Shown here: in pieces, positions 26,184-34,826 of the stretch
Layout of the letters: the number at the start of each line of letters is the position of its first letter
Position numbering within the stretch: the first letter of the stretch is position 1
NCBI RefSeq assembly: GCF_016862815.1
Contig: NZ_BONR01000004.1
Coordinates: 225,642 to 289,641, forward strand
Origin: Demequina activiva
GTDB taxonomy: Bacteria > Actinomycetota > Actinomycetes > Actinomycetales > Demequinaceae
Length of the DNA stretch: 64,000 nucleotides
Reading direction: 5' to 3'
Notes under the pieces: generated by a model
Told to the model about the DNA's origin: nothing
What the model saw: the letters and a program-made list of their open reading frames with translations, nothing else
Databases searched by the model: none
Position numbers and translations under genes: made by a program

Positions 26184-27790
26184 CACTGGATCTCCTCGAG
26201 CTTGCGGGTCTGGCGGAAGGCGATCGCGGAGATGATGCCGACGATCACGAACACGACGATGGACAGTGCGGAGGCGAGGCCGTAGTCGGCAGCGCCGCCG
26301 GCGACGCCGGAGATGTTGTAGATGGCGGAGATGAGGATGTCCGTCGAGCCGAGCCCCGAGGTTCCAGGGAACGGTGGACCGCCCTCGGTGAGCATGTAGA
26401 TGATCGTGAAGTTGTTGAAGTTGAAGGCGAAGGACGCGATCGCCAGCGGTGCGGTCGACACCATCAGCAGCGGAAGGGTGATCGAGCGGAACTGGCGCCA
26501 CCGTCCGGCGCCGTCGATGCGCGCGGCCTCCATGGTCTCGCCCGGCAGCGCCTGGAGCGCGCCGGTGCACACGAGGAACCAGTAGGGATAGCTGAGCCAG
26601 AGGTTGACCCACAGGATCACCACCTTGGCCAGGAACGGATCCCCCAGCCAGTTGATGTCCGCGCCAAAGAAGAACCAGTCGTTGATGATGCCGAACTCAC
26701 GGTTGAACATGCCTCGCCACAAGAGCGCTGACATGAACGCCGGGAACGCGTACGGGAGGATGAACAGGGTCCGCAGGCTGCGGCGGGCGCGGATCCGCGG
26801 GTCGTTGTAGATGATCGCGAACAGCAGGCCCAGGCCGAACGAGGTCAGCACGGTGAGGATCGCGAAGACGAAGGTCCACGCCGTGACCTTGAGCAGCGGT
26901 CCGGCCAGCGTGGCATCGGTGACGGCGCGCACGAAGTTGTCGAAGCCGACGGTGACGACCCAGCCGGCGGGCAGCGTGCTGCCGTCGTCCGCGACGAAGT
27001 TGCCGGTGTCAGACGCGCGGTACACCGTTCCCGTCTCGGTGTCCGTCAAGGTGAGCGCGTCCTCGTCCCACTCGAGGGAGGAGGTGTAGATCGCGCCGCT
27101 GAGTCCGTCGCGCGTGCGAATGGACCCGTCCACGGCCTCGTCCGAGACGGGCACGCGGAGGTCGACCACCTGCTGCTGAAGATCCTGGTCAGCGAACAGC
27201 TCCGAGCGAGGGACGATCTCCCATCCGGGGACCTCGGTGGGGGTGCCGGACTCGTCGACGCTCGCTCCGTCGACCGCTTCGAGCGCGTCCTCCTCGGTGC
27301 CCACGAGCACGAAGCCCTCGGAATCCGTCACGGCGAACCCCAGCTCGCCATCGCTCTGAACGATCGCGAGCGGATACGACGGGGAGTCCTCGACGCGCCG
27401 CTCGTCCTGGATCAGTGCGGCGTCGACGGCCTGCTCCATCGATCCCGCGTGGCCGGTGCCGTAGTTGGTGAAGGCCACATACCCCGTGTAGCCCAGGGTG
27501 AACACCTGGAACACGAAGAGGAACACCAGGCCGGGAAGGATGTACTTGAGCGGCAGGGTGCGCCGCATGAAGTACACCAGGTCCGCGATGACGAGCAGCA
27601 CCGTGGACGCGACGAGGATGCCCCACGCCTCGACGTTGAGCGCGGACAGGATGAGGGACAGGCCCAGCGCATTGACGAGCGCCATCATCAGGAGCTTCGC
27701 CACGAAGCCCCAGCCGAGCCCGCGCCAGCGTCGCGCGTGCGACTCCTGGGGCTCGATGTCCTGGCGCTCAGCGCCGGTCTCGACCGTCAT
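26183..27790 (-). CDS. ganP: ABC transporter permease, MalF/GanP type with large external loop
   Basis: A 535-residue permease. N-terminal membrane helices (about 28-105) precede a long external loop at about 110-275, similar in place to the P2 loop of MalF that touches the binding protein. The core then follows, with EAA motif ETMEAARIDGAGRWRQFRSI. RASDTGNFVADDGSTLPAGW near the loop end resembles the MalF family. It is followed without a gap by the MalG-type gene and preceded by a hairpin separating it from the binding-protein gene. Confidence 0.88.
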   Translation of the reverse strand: MTVETGAERQDIEPQESHARRWRGLGWGFVAKLLMMALVNALGLSLILSALNVEAWGILVASTVLLVIADLVYFMRRTLPLKYILPGLVFLFVFQVFTLGYTGYVAFTNYGTGHAGSMEQAVDAALIQDERRVEDSPSYPLAIVQSDGELGFAVTDSEGFVLVGTEEDALEAVDGASVDESGTPTEVPGWEIVPRSELFADQDLQQQVVDLRVPVSDEAVDGSIRTRDGLSGAIYTSSLEWDEDALTLTDTETGTVYRASDTGNFVADDGSTLPAGWVVTVGFDNFVRAVTDATLAGPLLKVTAWTFVFAILTVLTSFGLGLLFAIIYNDPRIRARRSLRTLFILPYAFPAFMSALLWRGMFNREFGIINDWFFFGADINWLGDPFLAKVVILWVNLWLSYPYWFLVCTGALQALPGETMEAARIDGAGRWRQFRSITLPLLMVSTAPLAIASFAFNFNNFTIIYMLTEGGPPFPGTSGLGSTDILISAIYNISGVAGGAADYGLASALSIVVFVIVGIISAIAFRQTRKLEEIQ

Positions 27791-27841
27791 CGGTGCTCCT
27801 GTCCTACGGTCAAACTCACGATGTGAAGGGCGGCCTCGGCA

Positions 27842-27876
27842 CCCGGCTGCGGCGGCACTGCACCGCCGCAGCCGGG
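27842..27876 (-). terminator. intercistronic hairpin after ganS
   Basis: CCCGGCTGCGGCGG and its exact complement (14 bp) flank a 7-base loop in the 99-base gap between the binding-protein and permease genes. Such hairpins usually keep the binding-protein mRNA more abundant than the permease mRNA. Confidence 0.75.
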
Positions 27877-27889
27877 CCCGTCAGTCGGG

Positions 27890-29158
27890 TCAGCCGATGC
27901 TCGCCTCGAGCTCGCTCACCATGTCGTTCCAGGTAGCGGCGGGGTCATCGGCGCTGCCGGTGATGAGCTGGATCTCAGCGGCATTCCAGATCTCCCACAC
28001 GTTGCCCATCTCGGGGATCGACGGCATGGGCACTCCGAGCGCCGCGGACTCCACGAATCCGGCGGTGACGGGGTCCGTCGAGACCTCCTCGGCCAGCGCG
28101 GTCAGCGCCGGCACGCGGGGGTCCGCCTCGTACAGCGTGCGCTGGGCGTCCTCGGTCGCCATGTAGTTCACGAGGAAGTCGTTCGCGAGCAGGGCGTTGT
28201 CGCTCTGCGAGCTGAGGTAGAAGCCCTGGACGCCCACGAACGGGGCGGCGGGCTCGCCACCGGCGGTGACCATGGGCGAGACCACCAGGTTCATGTCGCC
28301 GCCGTCGAAGAACGGCATCCACGGACCCTGCAGGATGAACGGCGACTCACCGGACGAGAACAGCTCGTTCGAGGTGTCGTAGTCGATCGTGTCGGTGAAG
28401 TAGCCGGTCCCGTCCGCGCCGTTGTCGTACAGGAACTGCGCGAACGCCTCGCCGGCCTCGCCGCCCATGCCGACCTCGGTCGTGTACGAGCCGGACTCGT
28501 CCTGGACGAACACCGGTGCGCCAAAGGACGTCTGCAGCGGGTACGCGCTGTAGCCGTCGCCGGACGTGCCGTTGGTGAACAGGATGAACGGACGGTCCTC
28601 GAAGCCGGCGTCCACCGACATCTGGATCATCTCCTCCCAGGTGGTGGGTGCCGTGTCGCCCACGAGGTCAGCGTTCTGGATGAGCGCGATGGCCTCGGTG
28701 GAGTACGGCAGGCCGTACAGCTGCCCGTCGTAGGTCATGGCGTCCAGCGCCACCTCCTGGAAGTCGGCGGCCTTCTCGCCGATGTCCAGCGTGTTGACGA
28801 CGCCCGCCTCGATGAGAGCGCCCAGCCAGTCGTGCGCGCCCACGGTGATGTCGGGGCCCTCACCGGTGGGGACCTGGGCGATGAAGTCGTTGCGGAGGTC
28901 CTCGAAGTTCTTCTGGACCAGCGTCACGGTCGCGCCGGTGTCCGCCTCGAACTGCTCGGCGGCGGTGGCGAGCGCCTCCTCGCGCTCGGCGTCGGTCCAG
29001 ACCACGAGCTCGGCGCCTTCGCCGGAGGGGGCCTCGGCGGTCTCGCTCGTCTCGGCCTCAGCCGAGGGGGTCTCTGCGGGCTCGGGGTCGCTGCTGCACG
29101 CAGCAAGGAGCGCTGCGGTCGCCACGAACGCGGCTCCCATTCCAATCTGCTTGCGCAT
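27890..29158 (-). CDS. ganS: extracellular solute-binding lipoprotein, MalE/GanS type
   Basis: A 422-residue family 1 solute-binding protein. The lipobox LLAACSSD puts the lipidated cysteine at 21, followed by a Pro/Glu/Thr-rich linker to about 48. The fold has AELVVWTDAEREEALATAAE, GPDITVGAHDWLGALIEAGV and YGLPYSTEAIALIQN. GGAAGG-type ribosome sequence precedes the ATG. It lies between GH42 and the permeases in the gan order, so beta-galacto-oligosaccharides are the likely ligand; maltodextrin is the alternative because the family is MalE-like. The 153 bases upstream hold near-repeats of TGTGGTG on the plus strand (29256-29272), possibly regulatory. Confidence 0.88.
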   Translation of the reverse strand: MRKQIGMGAAFVATAALLAACSSDPEPAETPSAEAETSETAEAPSGEGAELVVWTDAEREEALATAAEQFEADTGATVTLVQKNFEDLRNDFIAQVPTGEGPDITVGAHDWLGALIEAGVVNTLDIGEKAADFQEVALDAMTYDGQLYGLPYSTEAIALIQNADLVGDTAPTTWEEMIQMSVDAGFEDRPFILFTNGTSGDGYSAYPLQTSFGAPVFVQDESGSYTTEVGMGGEAGEAFAQFLYDNGADGTGYFTDTIDYDTSNELFSSGESPFILQGPWMPFFDGGDMNLVVSPMVTAGGEPAAPFVGVQGFYLSSQSDNALLANDFLVNYMATEDAQRTLYEADPRVPALTALAEEVSTDPVTAGFVESAALGVPMPSIPEMGNVWEIWNAAEIQLITGSADDPAATWNDMVSELEASIG

Positions 29159-29311
29159 CTTCTCTTCCTTCCAAGGATGGGCCGCATCGCGCTTCTCGAG
29201 CGAGATCGCGTCGCTGCGACCGACTGGTTCTCTCAGGCTAAGCGGCCTGCGAGGTTTGTGGTGTTCTGTGGTGGTTTCGTGACCTGGCGGCTCGTGCCGC
29301 CGAGGAACCGA

Positions 29312-31330
29312 TCAGCCGTGACCGCCTCCCTGCCGAGCAGTGCGGACCACGGCCACGCCGCCTCCCACCAGCTCGAGCGTCCCGTCGATCGCGGCACCGG
29401 TCAGCAGATCGGTTCCCGAGATCTCCAGCTCTGCGTCAGCGGCGCCATGGTTGACGGCGATGACGAAGTCGTGTGCGTCCCCGCGGCGGATGACCACCTC
29501 GAGGTCCTCGGCCTGCGCCGCAGTCTCCACGCCGGCGTCCGCATAGATGGCAGGCATCACCCCCGCGAGGGCTGCGGCGCTGAGGCGTGTGCCGACGTAC
29601 CAGCCGTGCCCCGCGCCGTGAGAGTGACGCGTGATGGCGGGCATCCCCGCGGCGGGTCCGTCACGGAAGGTTCCCCGCGCATCGGCCCCCGCCAGACGCA
29701 TGTGCTCGCTCCAGACGTCCGCGGGCAGCGCCGTGCCGTCCAGGTCCACCGTGCAGCTCTCGCCCTCGCGCAGCGGCAGGAACTCCTCGACCGTCACGCC
29801 CAGCGCGTCCTTGAGGGGAGCGCCGAACCCGCCCTCGTGAACCGCGTCGTGCTCGTCGACGATCCCGGAGAACGCGCTCACCAGCAGCGTGCCCCCGTTC
29901 TCGACGTAGCGCGTCAGATTGCGCCCGGCCGATGCGGTGAGGAGGTAGGAGGCGGGCGCCACCACCAGCCGGTAGCGGCTGAGGTCGTGCTCGGGGTGCG
30001 CGAAGTCGACGGTCACGCCGTCGCGCCACAGGCGTTCGTAGTAGGCGCGCATGCGCTCGCGGAACTGGAGGTCGTCGGAGGGACGCCACTCGAGGTCCTG
30101 CGCCCACAGCGACTCCCAGTCGTACAGCACCGCGACGTCGGCGTGCACGCGCGATCCCTGGACCTCGGCGGCATCCTTGAGATGCGCGCCCAACTCGACC
30201 ACCTCGCGGAACACCCGTGAGTCCGTGCCCGCGTGGGGCACCATCGCCGAATGGAACTTCTCCGCGCCCGAGCGCGACGCGCGCCACTGGAAGAACATGA
30301 TGGCGTCCGCACCGCGACCCAGGTGCGTCAGCGCGTTGCGGCGCATCTCCCCCGGTCGCTTGGCGATGTTGCGGCCCTGCCAGTTGACCGCGGAGGTGGA
30401 GTGCTCGAGCAGCATCCATGGCGCACCGCCCGCGACCGATCGCGTCAGATCCGCCGACAGCGCGAGGCCGATGTGCGCGTCCTCGTCGGGCGACCACAGG
30501 TAGTGATCGTCCGCGACCACGTCGACCTCCTGCGCCCACTTCCACAGGTCCGTGTTCCAGGACTGATGGGCCATGAAGTTGGTGGTGATGGGCTGCGTGG
30601 CATGCGCGCGGATCGCGTCGCGCTCGATGCGGAAGCACTCGCGCAGCTGATCGTCCGTGAAGCGCGCCCAGTCGAGCCTCATCGCCGGGTTCGCGATCGT
30701 GGGCGTCGCGGCAGGGGCGACGACGTGCTCCCAGTCGTCGTAGCGCTGGCCCCAGAAGGCCGTTCCCCACGCAGAGTTGAGGCCCTCCAGCGTCGAGTAG
30801 CGTTCCTGGAGCCACCGGTGCCACGAGGCGACCGCGCGAGGTCCGAAGTCCTCCGCGACCGGCACGCCGTACTCGTTGTGCACATGCCACAGCACCACGG
30901 CGGGGTGCGATCCGTAGCGCTGCGCGAGCTCGCCCGCCATGCGCTCGATCGCGGCGCGGTACTCGGGCGAGGCATGCGAGGCCATGCCGCGCGAGCCGAA
31001 TCCCATGACGGTGCCGTCCTTGGTGGTGACGCGGGCGTCGGGGTACGCGTCGAAGAACCACGCCGGCGGAGACACGCTCGGGGTGCCCAGGTCCGCGGAG
31101 ATGCCGTGAGCGTGCAGCAGGTCGAGGAGATCGTCCATCCACGCGAAGTCGTACAGGCCCTCCTTGGGCTCGAGCATGGCCCAGGAGAAGATGCCCACGG
31201 AGACCAGGTTCACCCCGGCCTCGCGCATCAGGCGGACGTCCTCATCCCACACCTCGCGTGGCCACTGCTCGGGGTTGTAGTCCCCGCCGTAGACCAGGCC
31301 ATCGAGGGCGGGCCAGGCATCTGCCGTCAT
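29312..31330 (-). CDS. ganA: GH42 beta-galactosidase
   Basis: A 672-residue intracellular enzyme (no signal peptide) that releases galactose from beta-galacto-oligosaccharides. YGGDYNPEQWPREVWDEDV opens the barrel. Acid/base E153 lies in WHVHNEYG and nucleophile E309 in WMLLEHSTSAVNWQ. A trimerisation domain (about 385-590) and a small C-terminal beta domain follow. The ATG at 31330 has GGAG 7 bases upstream; the longer frame enters the operator region. It is the first gene of the galactan operon, with a perfect LacI-type operator 59 bases before its start. Confidence 0.94.
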   Translation of the reverse strand: MTADAWPALDGLVYGGDYNPEQWPREVWDEDVRLMREAGVNLVSVGIFSWAMLEPKEGLYDFAWMDDLLDLLHAHGISADLGTPSVSPPAWFFDAYPDARVTTKDGTVMGFGSRGMASHASPEYRAAIERMAGELAQRYGSHPAVVLWHVHNEYGVPVAEDFGPRAVASWHRWLQERYSTLEGLNSAWGTAFWGQRYDDWEHVVAPAATPTIANPAMRLDWARFTDDQLRECFRIERDAIRAHATQPITTNFMAHQSWNTDLWKWAQEVDVVADDHYLWSPDEDAHIGLALSADLTRSVAGGAPWMLLEHSTSAVNWQGRNIAKRPGEMRRNALTHLGRGADAIMFFQWRASRSGAEKFHSAMVPHAGTDSRVFREVVELGAHLKDAAEVQGSRVHADVAVLYDWESLWAQDLEWRPSDDLQFRERMRAYYERLWRDGVTVDFAHPEHDLSRYRLVVAPASYLLTASAGRNLTRYVENGGTLLVSAFSGIVDEHDAVHEGGFGAPLKDALGVTVEEFLPLREGESCTVDLDGTALPADVWSEHMRLAGADARGTFRDGPAAGMPAITRHSHGAGHGWYVGTRLSAAALAGVMPAIYADAGVETAAQAEDLEVVIRRGDAHDFVIAVNHGAADAELEISGTDLLTGAAIDGTLELVGGGVAVVRTARQGGGHG

Positions 31331-31388
31331 TGACGCTCCATCGGGTCGGGCGACGCCGTGCGCCGCTGCTCGCGTCACAGCGAATCAG

Positions 31389-31410
31389 GAACTGTGACCG
31401 GTCACAGTTC
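31389..31410. promoter_or_regulatory. LacI-family operator O1 (perfect palindrome)
   Basis: GAACTGTGACC and GGTCACAGTTC form a perfect 22-bp palindrome with the CG-type centre typical of LacI-family operators. It lies in the 188-base gap between the divergent GH42 and lacI genes, 59 bases from the GH42 start. Confidence 0.85.
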
Positions 31411-31459
31411 TACGCCTCGGCCCACCCGGATGCAAACCGAGAGCGGTCCCGTTACCGAA

Positions 31460-31475
31460 CTGTGACCGTGCACAG
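31460..31475. promoter_or_regulatory. LacI-family operator O2 (imperfect)
   Basis: CTGTGACCG then TGCACAG repeats the left half of O1, including the preceding GAA, with a weaker right half. It lies 59 bases before the lacI start and 50 bases from O1's right edge, upstream of the lacI -10 box TAGGCT (31505-31510). Autoregulation or looping between O1 and O2 is possible. Confidence 0.7.
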
Positions 31476-31518
31476 CCGGACTCCCGCTGGGAGTCAAACG
31501 CGGCTAGGCTCTACCACC

Positions 31519-32538
31519 GTGACACGCGACGATGGCGCCAAGCGACGCAAGCCGACCATCCGCGACGTCGCCGCGGCAGCCGGCGTCTCGCGCGGCACGG
31601 TGTCGCGCGTGATCAACGGGGGCCACTGGGTGTCTCCCGAGGCCCGGGCAGCCGTCGAGGCGGCCATCGAGTCCACGGGCTACTACGCCAATCACCACGC
31701 CCGCTCCCTGGCCACGGGCAAGGCCGGCTCCGTCGCGTTCCTCCTCACGGAGCCCACTCAGCTGCTGTTCGACGACCCCACGTTCTCGATCCTGCTGCGC
31801 GGCGCCGCGGAATCCGTCGCCAAGCGCCACCAGACGCTCGTGCTCCTGCTGGCCGGCACGGATGAGGAACGCCAGAACGTCGCCCACTTCGTGGGCGCGG
31901 GGCACGTGGACGGCGTGCTGCTGATCTCCTCCCATGAGCGAGACCCCATGCTCGAGATGCTCATCGCGTCCGGGATCCCCACCGTCGCGTGCGGAATCCC
32001 GCTGGGCCACCAGGATGACGTCACCACGGTCTCGGTCGACGAGATCGGGTCCGCCCGGGAGGCCACCAGGCACCTCGTCGACGCCGGAAGGAGCAGGATC
32101 GCCATGATCGCCGGGCCTGCGGACACGCCCGGCGGGAAGTACCGGCTCGTGGGGTACCGGGAGGAGATGGGCGACGCGTATCAGGACGCCCTGGTCGAGG
32201 CAGGCGACTACTCGACGGCATCGGGGGCGGCAGCCATGGAGCGGCTGCTCGAGCGCGCGCCGGACATCGACGCGGTGTTCGCCGCCTCGGACCGCATGGC
32301 GGCAGGCGCGATCTCCACGCTGCGCAAGCACGGGCGCGCCGTGCCGGGCGACGTCGCGGTCGTGGGGTTCGACGACTCCGGCCTGGCCGAGCGCCTGGAC
32401 CCGCCCTTGACCACCATGCACCAGCCGTTCGACCAGATCGCGGAGCACATGGTCGATCAGCTCTGCGCGATCGTCGAGGGCCGGGAGGCCTCGTCGATCA
32501 CGCTTCCGGCGCCGCTCGTGGTGCGCGCCACGGCCTGA
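31519..32538 (+). CDS. LacI-family transcriptional regulator of the galactan operon
   Basis: A 339-residue repressor. The headpiece KPTIRDVAAAAGVSRGTVSR, VINGGHWVSPEAR, has the LacI helix-turn-helix and hinge helix (HARSLATGKAGSV). A periplasmic-binding-protein-like effector domain fills the rest, with FAASDRMAAGAISTLRKHGR and VPGDVAVVGFDDSGLAERLDPPL. The GTG at 31519 lies 8 bases after TAGGCT, consistent with a leaderless transcript. It is divergent from GH42 with two matching operators between, so it most likely senses a galactan breakdown product and controls ganA-ganB (role analogous to GanR; inference). Confidence 0.9.
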   Translation: MTRDDGAKRRKPTIRDVAAAAGVSRGTVSRVINGGHWVSPEARAAVEAAIESTGYYANHHARSLATGKAGSVAFLLTEPTQLLFDDPTFSILLRGAAESVAKRHQTLVLLLAGTDEERQNVAHFVGAGHVDGVLLISSHERDPMLEMLIASGIPTVACGIPLGHQDDVTTVSVDEIGSAREATRHLVDAGRSRIAMIAGPADTPGGKYRLVGYREEMGDAYQDALVEAGDYSTASGAAAMERLLERAPDIDAVFAASDRMAAGAISTLRKHGRAVPGDVAVVGFDDSGLAERLDPPLTTMHQPFDQIAEHMVDQLCAIVEGREASSITLPAPLVVRATA

Positions 32539-32598
32539 CCGGACCCCCGCATCGGCCAGGCGGCGCACGCCGGACGGAGCGCAATGCCGGCCGCCATG

Positions 32599-32628
32599 GT
32601 GACCCACCCCCCTCGGTGCAGGTAGGTT
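32599..32628 (+). promoter_or_regulatory. glgE promoter, leaderless
   Basis: GTGACC (32599-32604), an 18-bp spacer and TAGGTT (32623-32628) lie directly before the ATG at 32635. Only 6 bases separate the -10 box from the start codon, so transcription should begin at or next to the ATG. Confidence 0.5.
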
Positions 32629-32634
32629 CGAGTC

Positions 32635-34635
32635 ATGGCGTTCCCAGGAGAGCTGTCCGTCGGTCGCATACCCGTGGTGGGCGTGGGCCCATCGCTCGAG
32701 GAGGGCCGCTGGGCGGCCCGCGCAGTGGTGGGAGAGGCGGTGCCCATCTGGGCGACCATCTTCCGTGAAGGCCACGACTCCGAGGGCGCGACCGTGGTGG
32801 TCACGCGGCCCGACGGTAAGCGCGACGTGCTCCCCATGCCGTGCAAGGACTGGGGCAACTCGCTCTACGAGGTCGCGTACATCCCCAAGCTCGAGGGCCA
32901 CCACACCTTCCGGGTCGAGGCATGGTCGGACCCGTACGCGACCTGGGCGCACGCCGCCGACGTCAAGGTCAGAGCGGGAGTGGACGTCCAGCTGATGCTC
33001 GACGAAGGCGTGGCGGTGCTGCGCCGCGCCGTCAAGGCCGTGCGCCGCACGGCCGGCCGCAAGGCGCTGCTCGAGGACGCCATCACGACGCTGCAGAACG
33101 TGGACCTCAGCCCCGAGTCGCGGCTCGCGCCCGCGATCGACGAGGCCGTTCGCGAGGAGCTCACCGAGCGCCCGCTGCGCGAATGGGTGAGCCCGTCCCG
33201 GGAGTACCCCCTGCTGATCCAACGCGAGAAGGCGCTGGTGTCCGCGTGGTACGAGATCTTCCCGCGCTCCGAGGGCGCCAGGTTCAACAAGCGCACCGGC
33301 GAGTGGCGCGGGGGAACCTTCGCGACCGCGGCCAAGCGGCTCCCGGAGATCGCAGCCATGGGATTCGACGTGGTGTATCTGACTCCCATCCACCCCATCG
33401 GGCTCACGCATCGCAAGGGGCGCAACAACTCGCTCAAGGCGGAGCCTGGCGACCCCGGCAGCCCCTACGCGATCGGTGGCGTCGACGGCGGCCATGACGC
33501 GATCCACCCGGAGCTGGGGACCATGCGGCAGTTCCAGAACTTCGTGCGCCGCGCTCACGAGCACGACCTCGAGGTCGCGCTCGACCTCGCCCTGCAGTGC
33601 TCTCCCGACCACCCCTGGGTCACCGAGCACCCGGAGTGGTTCACCACCCGCGCGGACGGCACCATCGCGTACGCGGAGAACCCGCCCAAGAAGTACCAGG
33701 ACATCTACCCGCTCAACTTCGACAACGACCCGGAAGGCATCTACCAGGCCATCCGTGACGTGCTGCAGGTGTGGATCGATGCCGGCGTCACGCTCTTCCG
33801 CGTCGACAACCCCCACACCAAGCCGTTGACGTTCTGGGAGCGCCTGATCACCGACATCGCGCGTACGCACCCCGAGGTGATCTTCCTGTCGGAGGCCTTC
33901 ACCCGGCCCGCCATGATGCACACCCTCGCGCGCATCGGCTTCCACCAGAGCTACACCTACTTCACGTGGCGCCAGAACGCGGAGGAGATGGGCGAGTACC
34001 TCGAGGAGCTCGCGGGCAAGGGGTCGTTCTACATGCGGCCCAACTTCTGGCCCACGACGCACGACATCCTCACGCCGGACATGCAGTCGGGCGGAGCGGC
34101 GATCTTCAAGGCCCGCGCGGTGCTCGCAGCGACCGGCTCCCCCTCCTACGGCATCTACACCGGGTACGAGCTGGTCGAGAACGTGCCGCGGCCCGGCGTC
34201 GAGGAGCAGATCGACAACGAGAAGTACGAGTACAAGGCGCGCGACTGGTCCCAGGCCCACGACCTGGGCGTCCAGGACGTGATCGAGCGCCTCAACGGGG
34301 CCCGCTCCCGTCACGTGTCGCTGCGCCGCCTGCGTGGCCTCACCGTGCACCGCAGCTCGAACCCCAAGATCCTGTGCTTCTCCCGGCACGTGCCTGCGGA
34401 GGAGTCCCCCACCGGACGCGCGGACACCGTGATCGTCGCCGTGAGCTTCGACCCCCATGTGGTCCACGACGCGATCATCACTCTCGACATGGACGCCCTG
34501 GACCTGGCCGACGATGCGCGGCTCGTGGTGGACGACACCCTCACGGACGCGACCTACACCTGGGGCAGGGAGTTCTACGTGCGCTTCGATCCCGCCGTCA
34601 CCATGGCCCACGTGGCCGGAGTGCGCGCCCTGTGA
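32635..34635 (+). CDS. glgE: alpha-1,4-glucan:maltose-1-phosphate maltosyltransferase GlgE
   Basis: A 666-residue GH13_3 enzyme that extends alpha-1,4-glucans with maltose from maltose-1-phosphate. Domains: N-terminal beta domain (to about 110), a helical insert (about 115-200), then the barrel starting at KALVSAWYEIFPRSEGA. Nucleophile D391 is in LFRVDNPHTKP and acid/base E420 in IFLSEAFTRP; both match Streptomyces GlgE (D394, E423) in spacing. RKGRNNSLKAEPGDPGSPYA is the family's specific loop. glgB follows 162 bases downstream. TreS and Pep2, which make maltose-1-phosphate from trehalose, are not in the window. Confidence 0.96.
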   Translation: MAFPGELSVGRIPVVGVGPSLEEGRWAARAVVGEAVPIWATIFREGHDSEGATVVVTRPDGKRDVLPMPCKDWGNSLYEVAYIPKLEGHHTFRVEAWSDPYATWAHAADVKVRAGVDVQLMLDEGVAVLRRAVKAVRRTAGRKALLEDAITTLQNVDLSPESRLAPAIDEAVREELTERPLREWVSPSREYPLLIQREKALVSAWYEIFPRSEGARFNKRTGEWRGGTFATAAKRLPEIAAMGFDVVYLTPIHPIGLTHRKGRNNSLKAEPGDPGSPYAIGGVDGGHDAIHPELGTMRQFQNFVRRAHEHDLEVALDLALQCSPDHPWVTEHPEWFTTRADGTIAYAENPPKKYQDIYPLNFDNDPEGIYQAIRDVLQVWIDAGVTLFRVDNPHTKPLTFWERLITDIARTHPEVIFLSEAFTRPAMMHTLARIGFHQSYTYFTWRQNAEEMGEYLEELAGKGSFYMRPNFWPTTHDILTPDMQSGGAAIFKARAVLAATGSPSYGIYTGYELVENVPRPGVEEQIDNEKYEYKARDWSQAHDLGVQDVIERLNGARSRHVSLRRLRGLTVHRSSNPKILCFSRHVPAEESPTGRADTVIVAVSFDPHVVHDAIITLDMDALDLADDARLVVDDTLTDATYTWGREFYVRFDPAVTMAHVAGVRAL

Positions 34636-34727
34636 TCGCACCGGCCGTGCCCGGCATCTCCCCCACCAGGGCCGATGCGCAGGCGTGGGCGCCGCGGCGA
34701 TGGCGCCACCTCACCGCAATCGCGCTA

Positions 34728-34826
34728 GTGTCGGAGATAACGACCAACAGCGACGCGGTCGTGCCCTTCACGGGCGACGATCGCGTCATCCGGCTCGATG
34801 GGCAGGCGGTGGGCAGTGGCAGCTAA
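34728..34826 (+). CDS. possible 32-residue leader ORF overlapping glgB
   Basis: A GTG at 34728 opens a 32-codon frame ([20 protein letters not shown] onward, ending GSGS) that stops at 34826, inside the first codons of glgB. Its overlap could couple glgB translation. No strong ribosome site precedes it, and no relatives are known to me, so it may be fortuitous. Confidence 0.2.
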   Translation: MSEITTNSDAVVPFTGDDRVIRLDGQAVGSGS

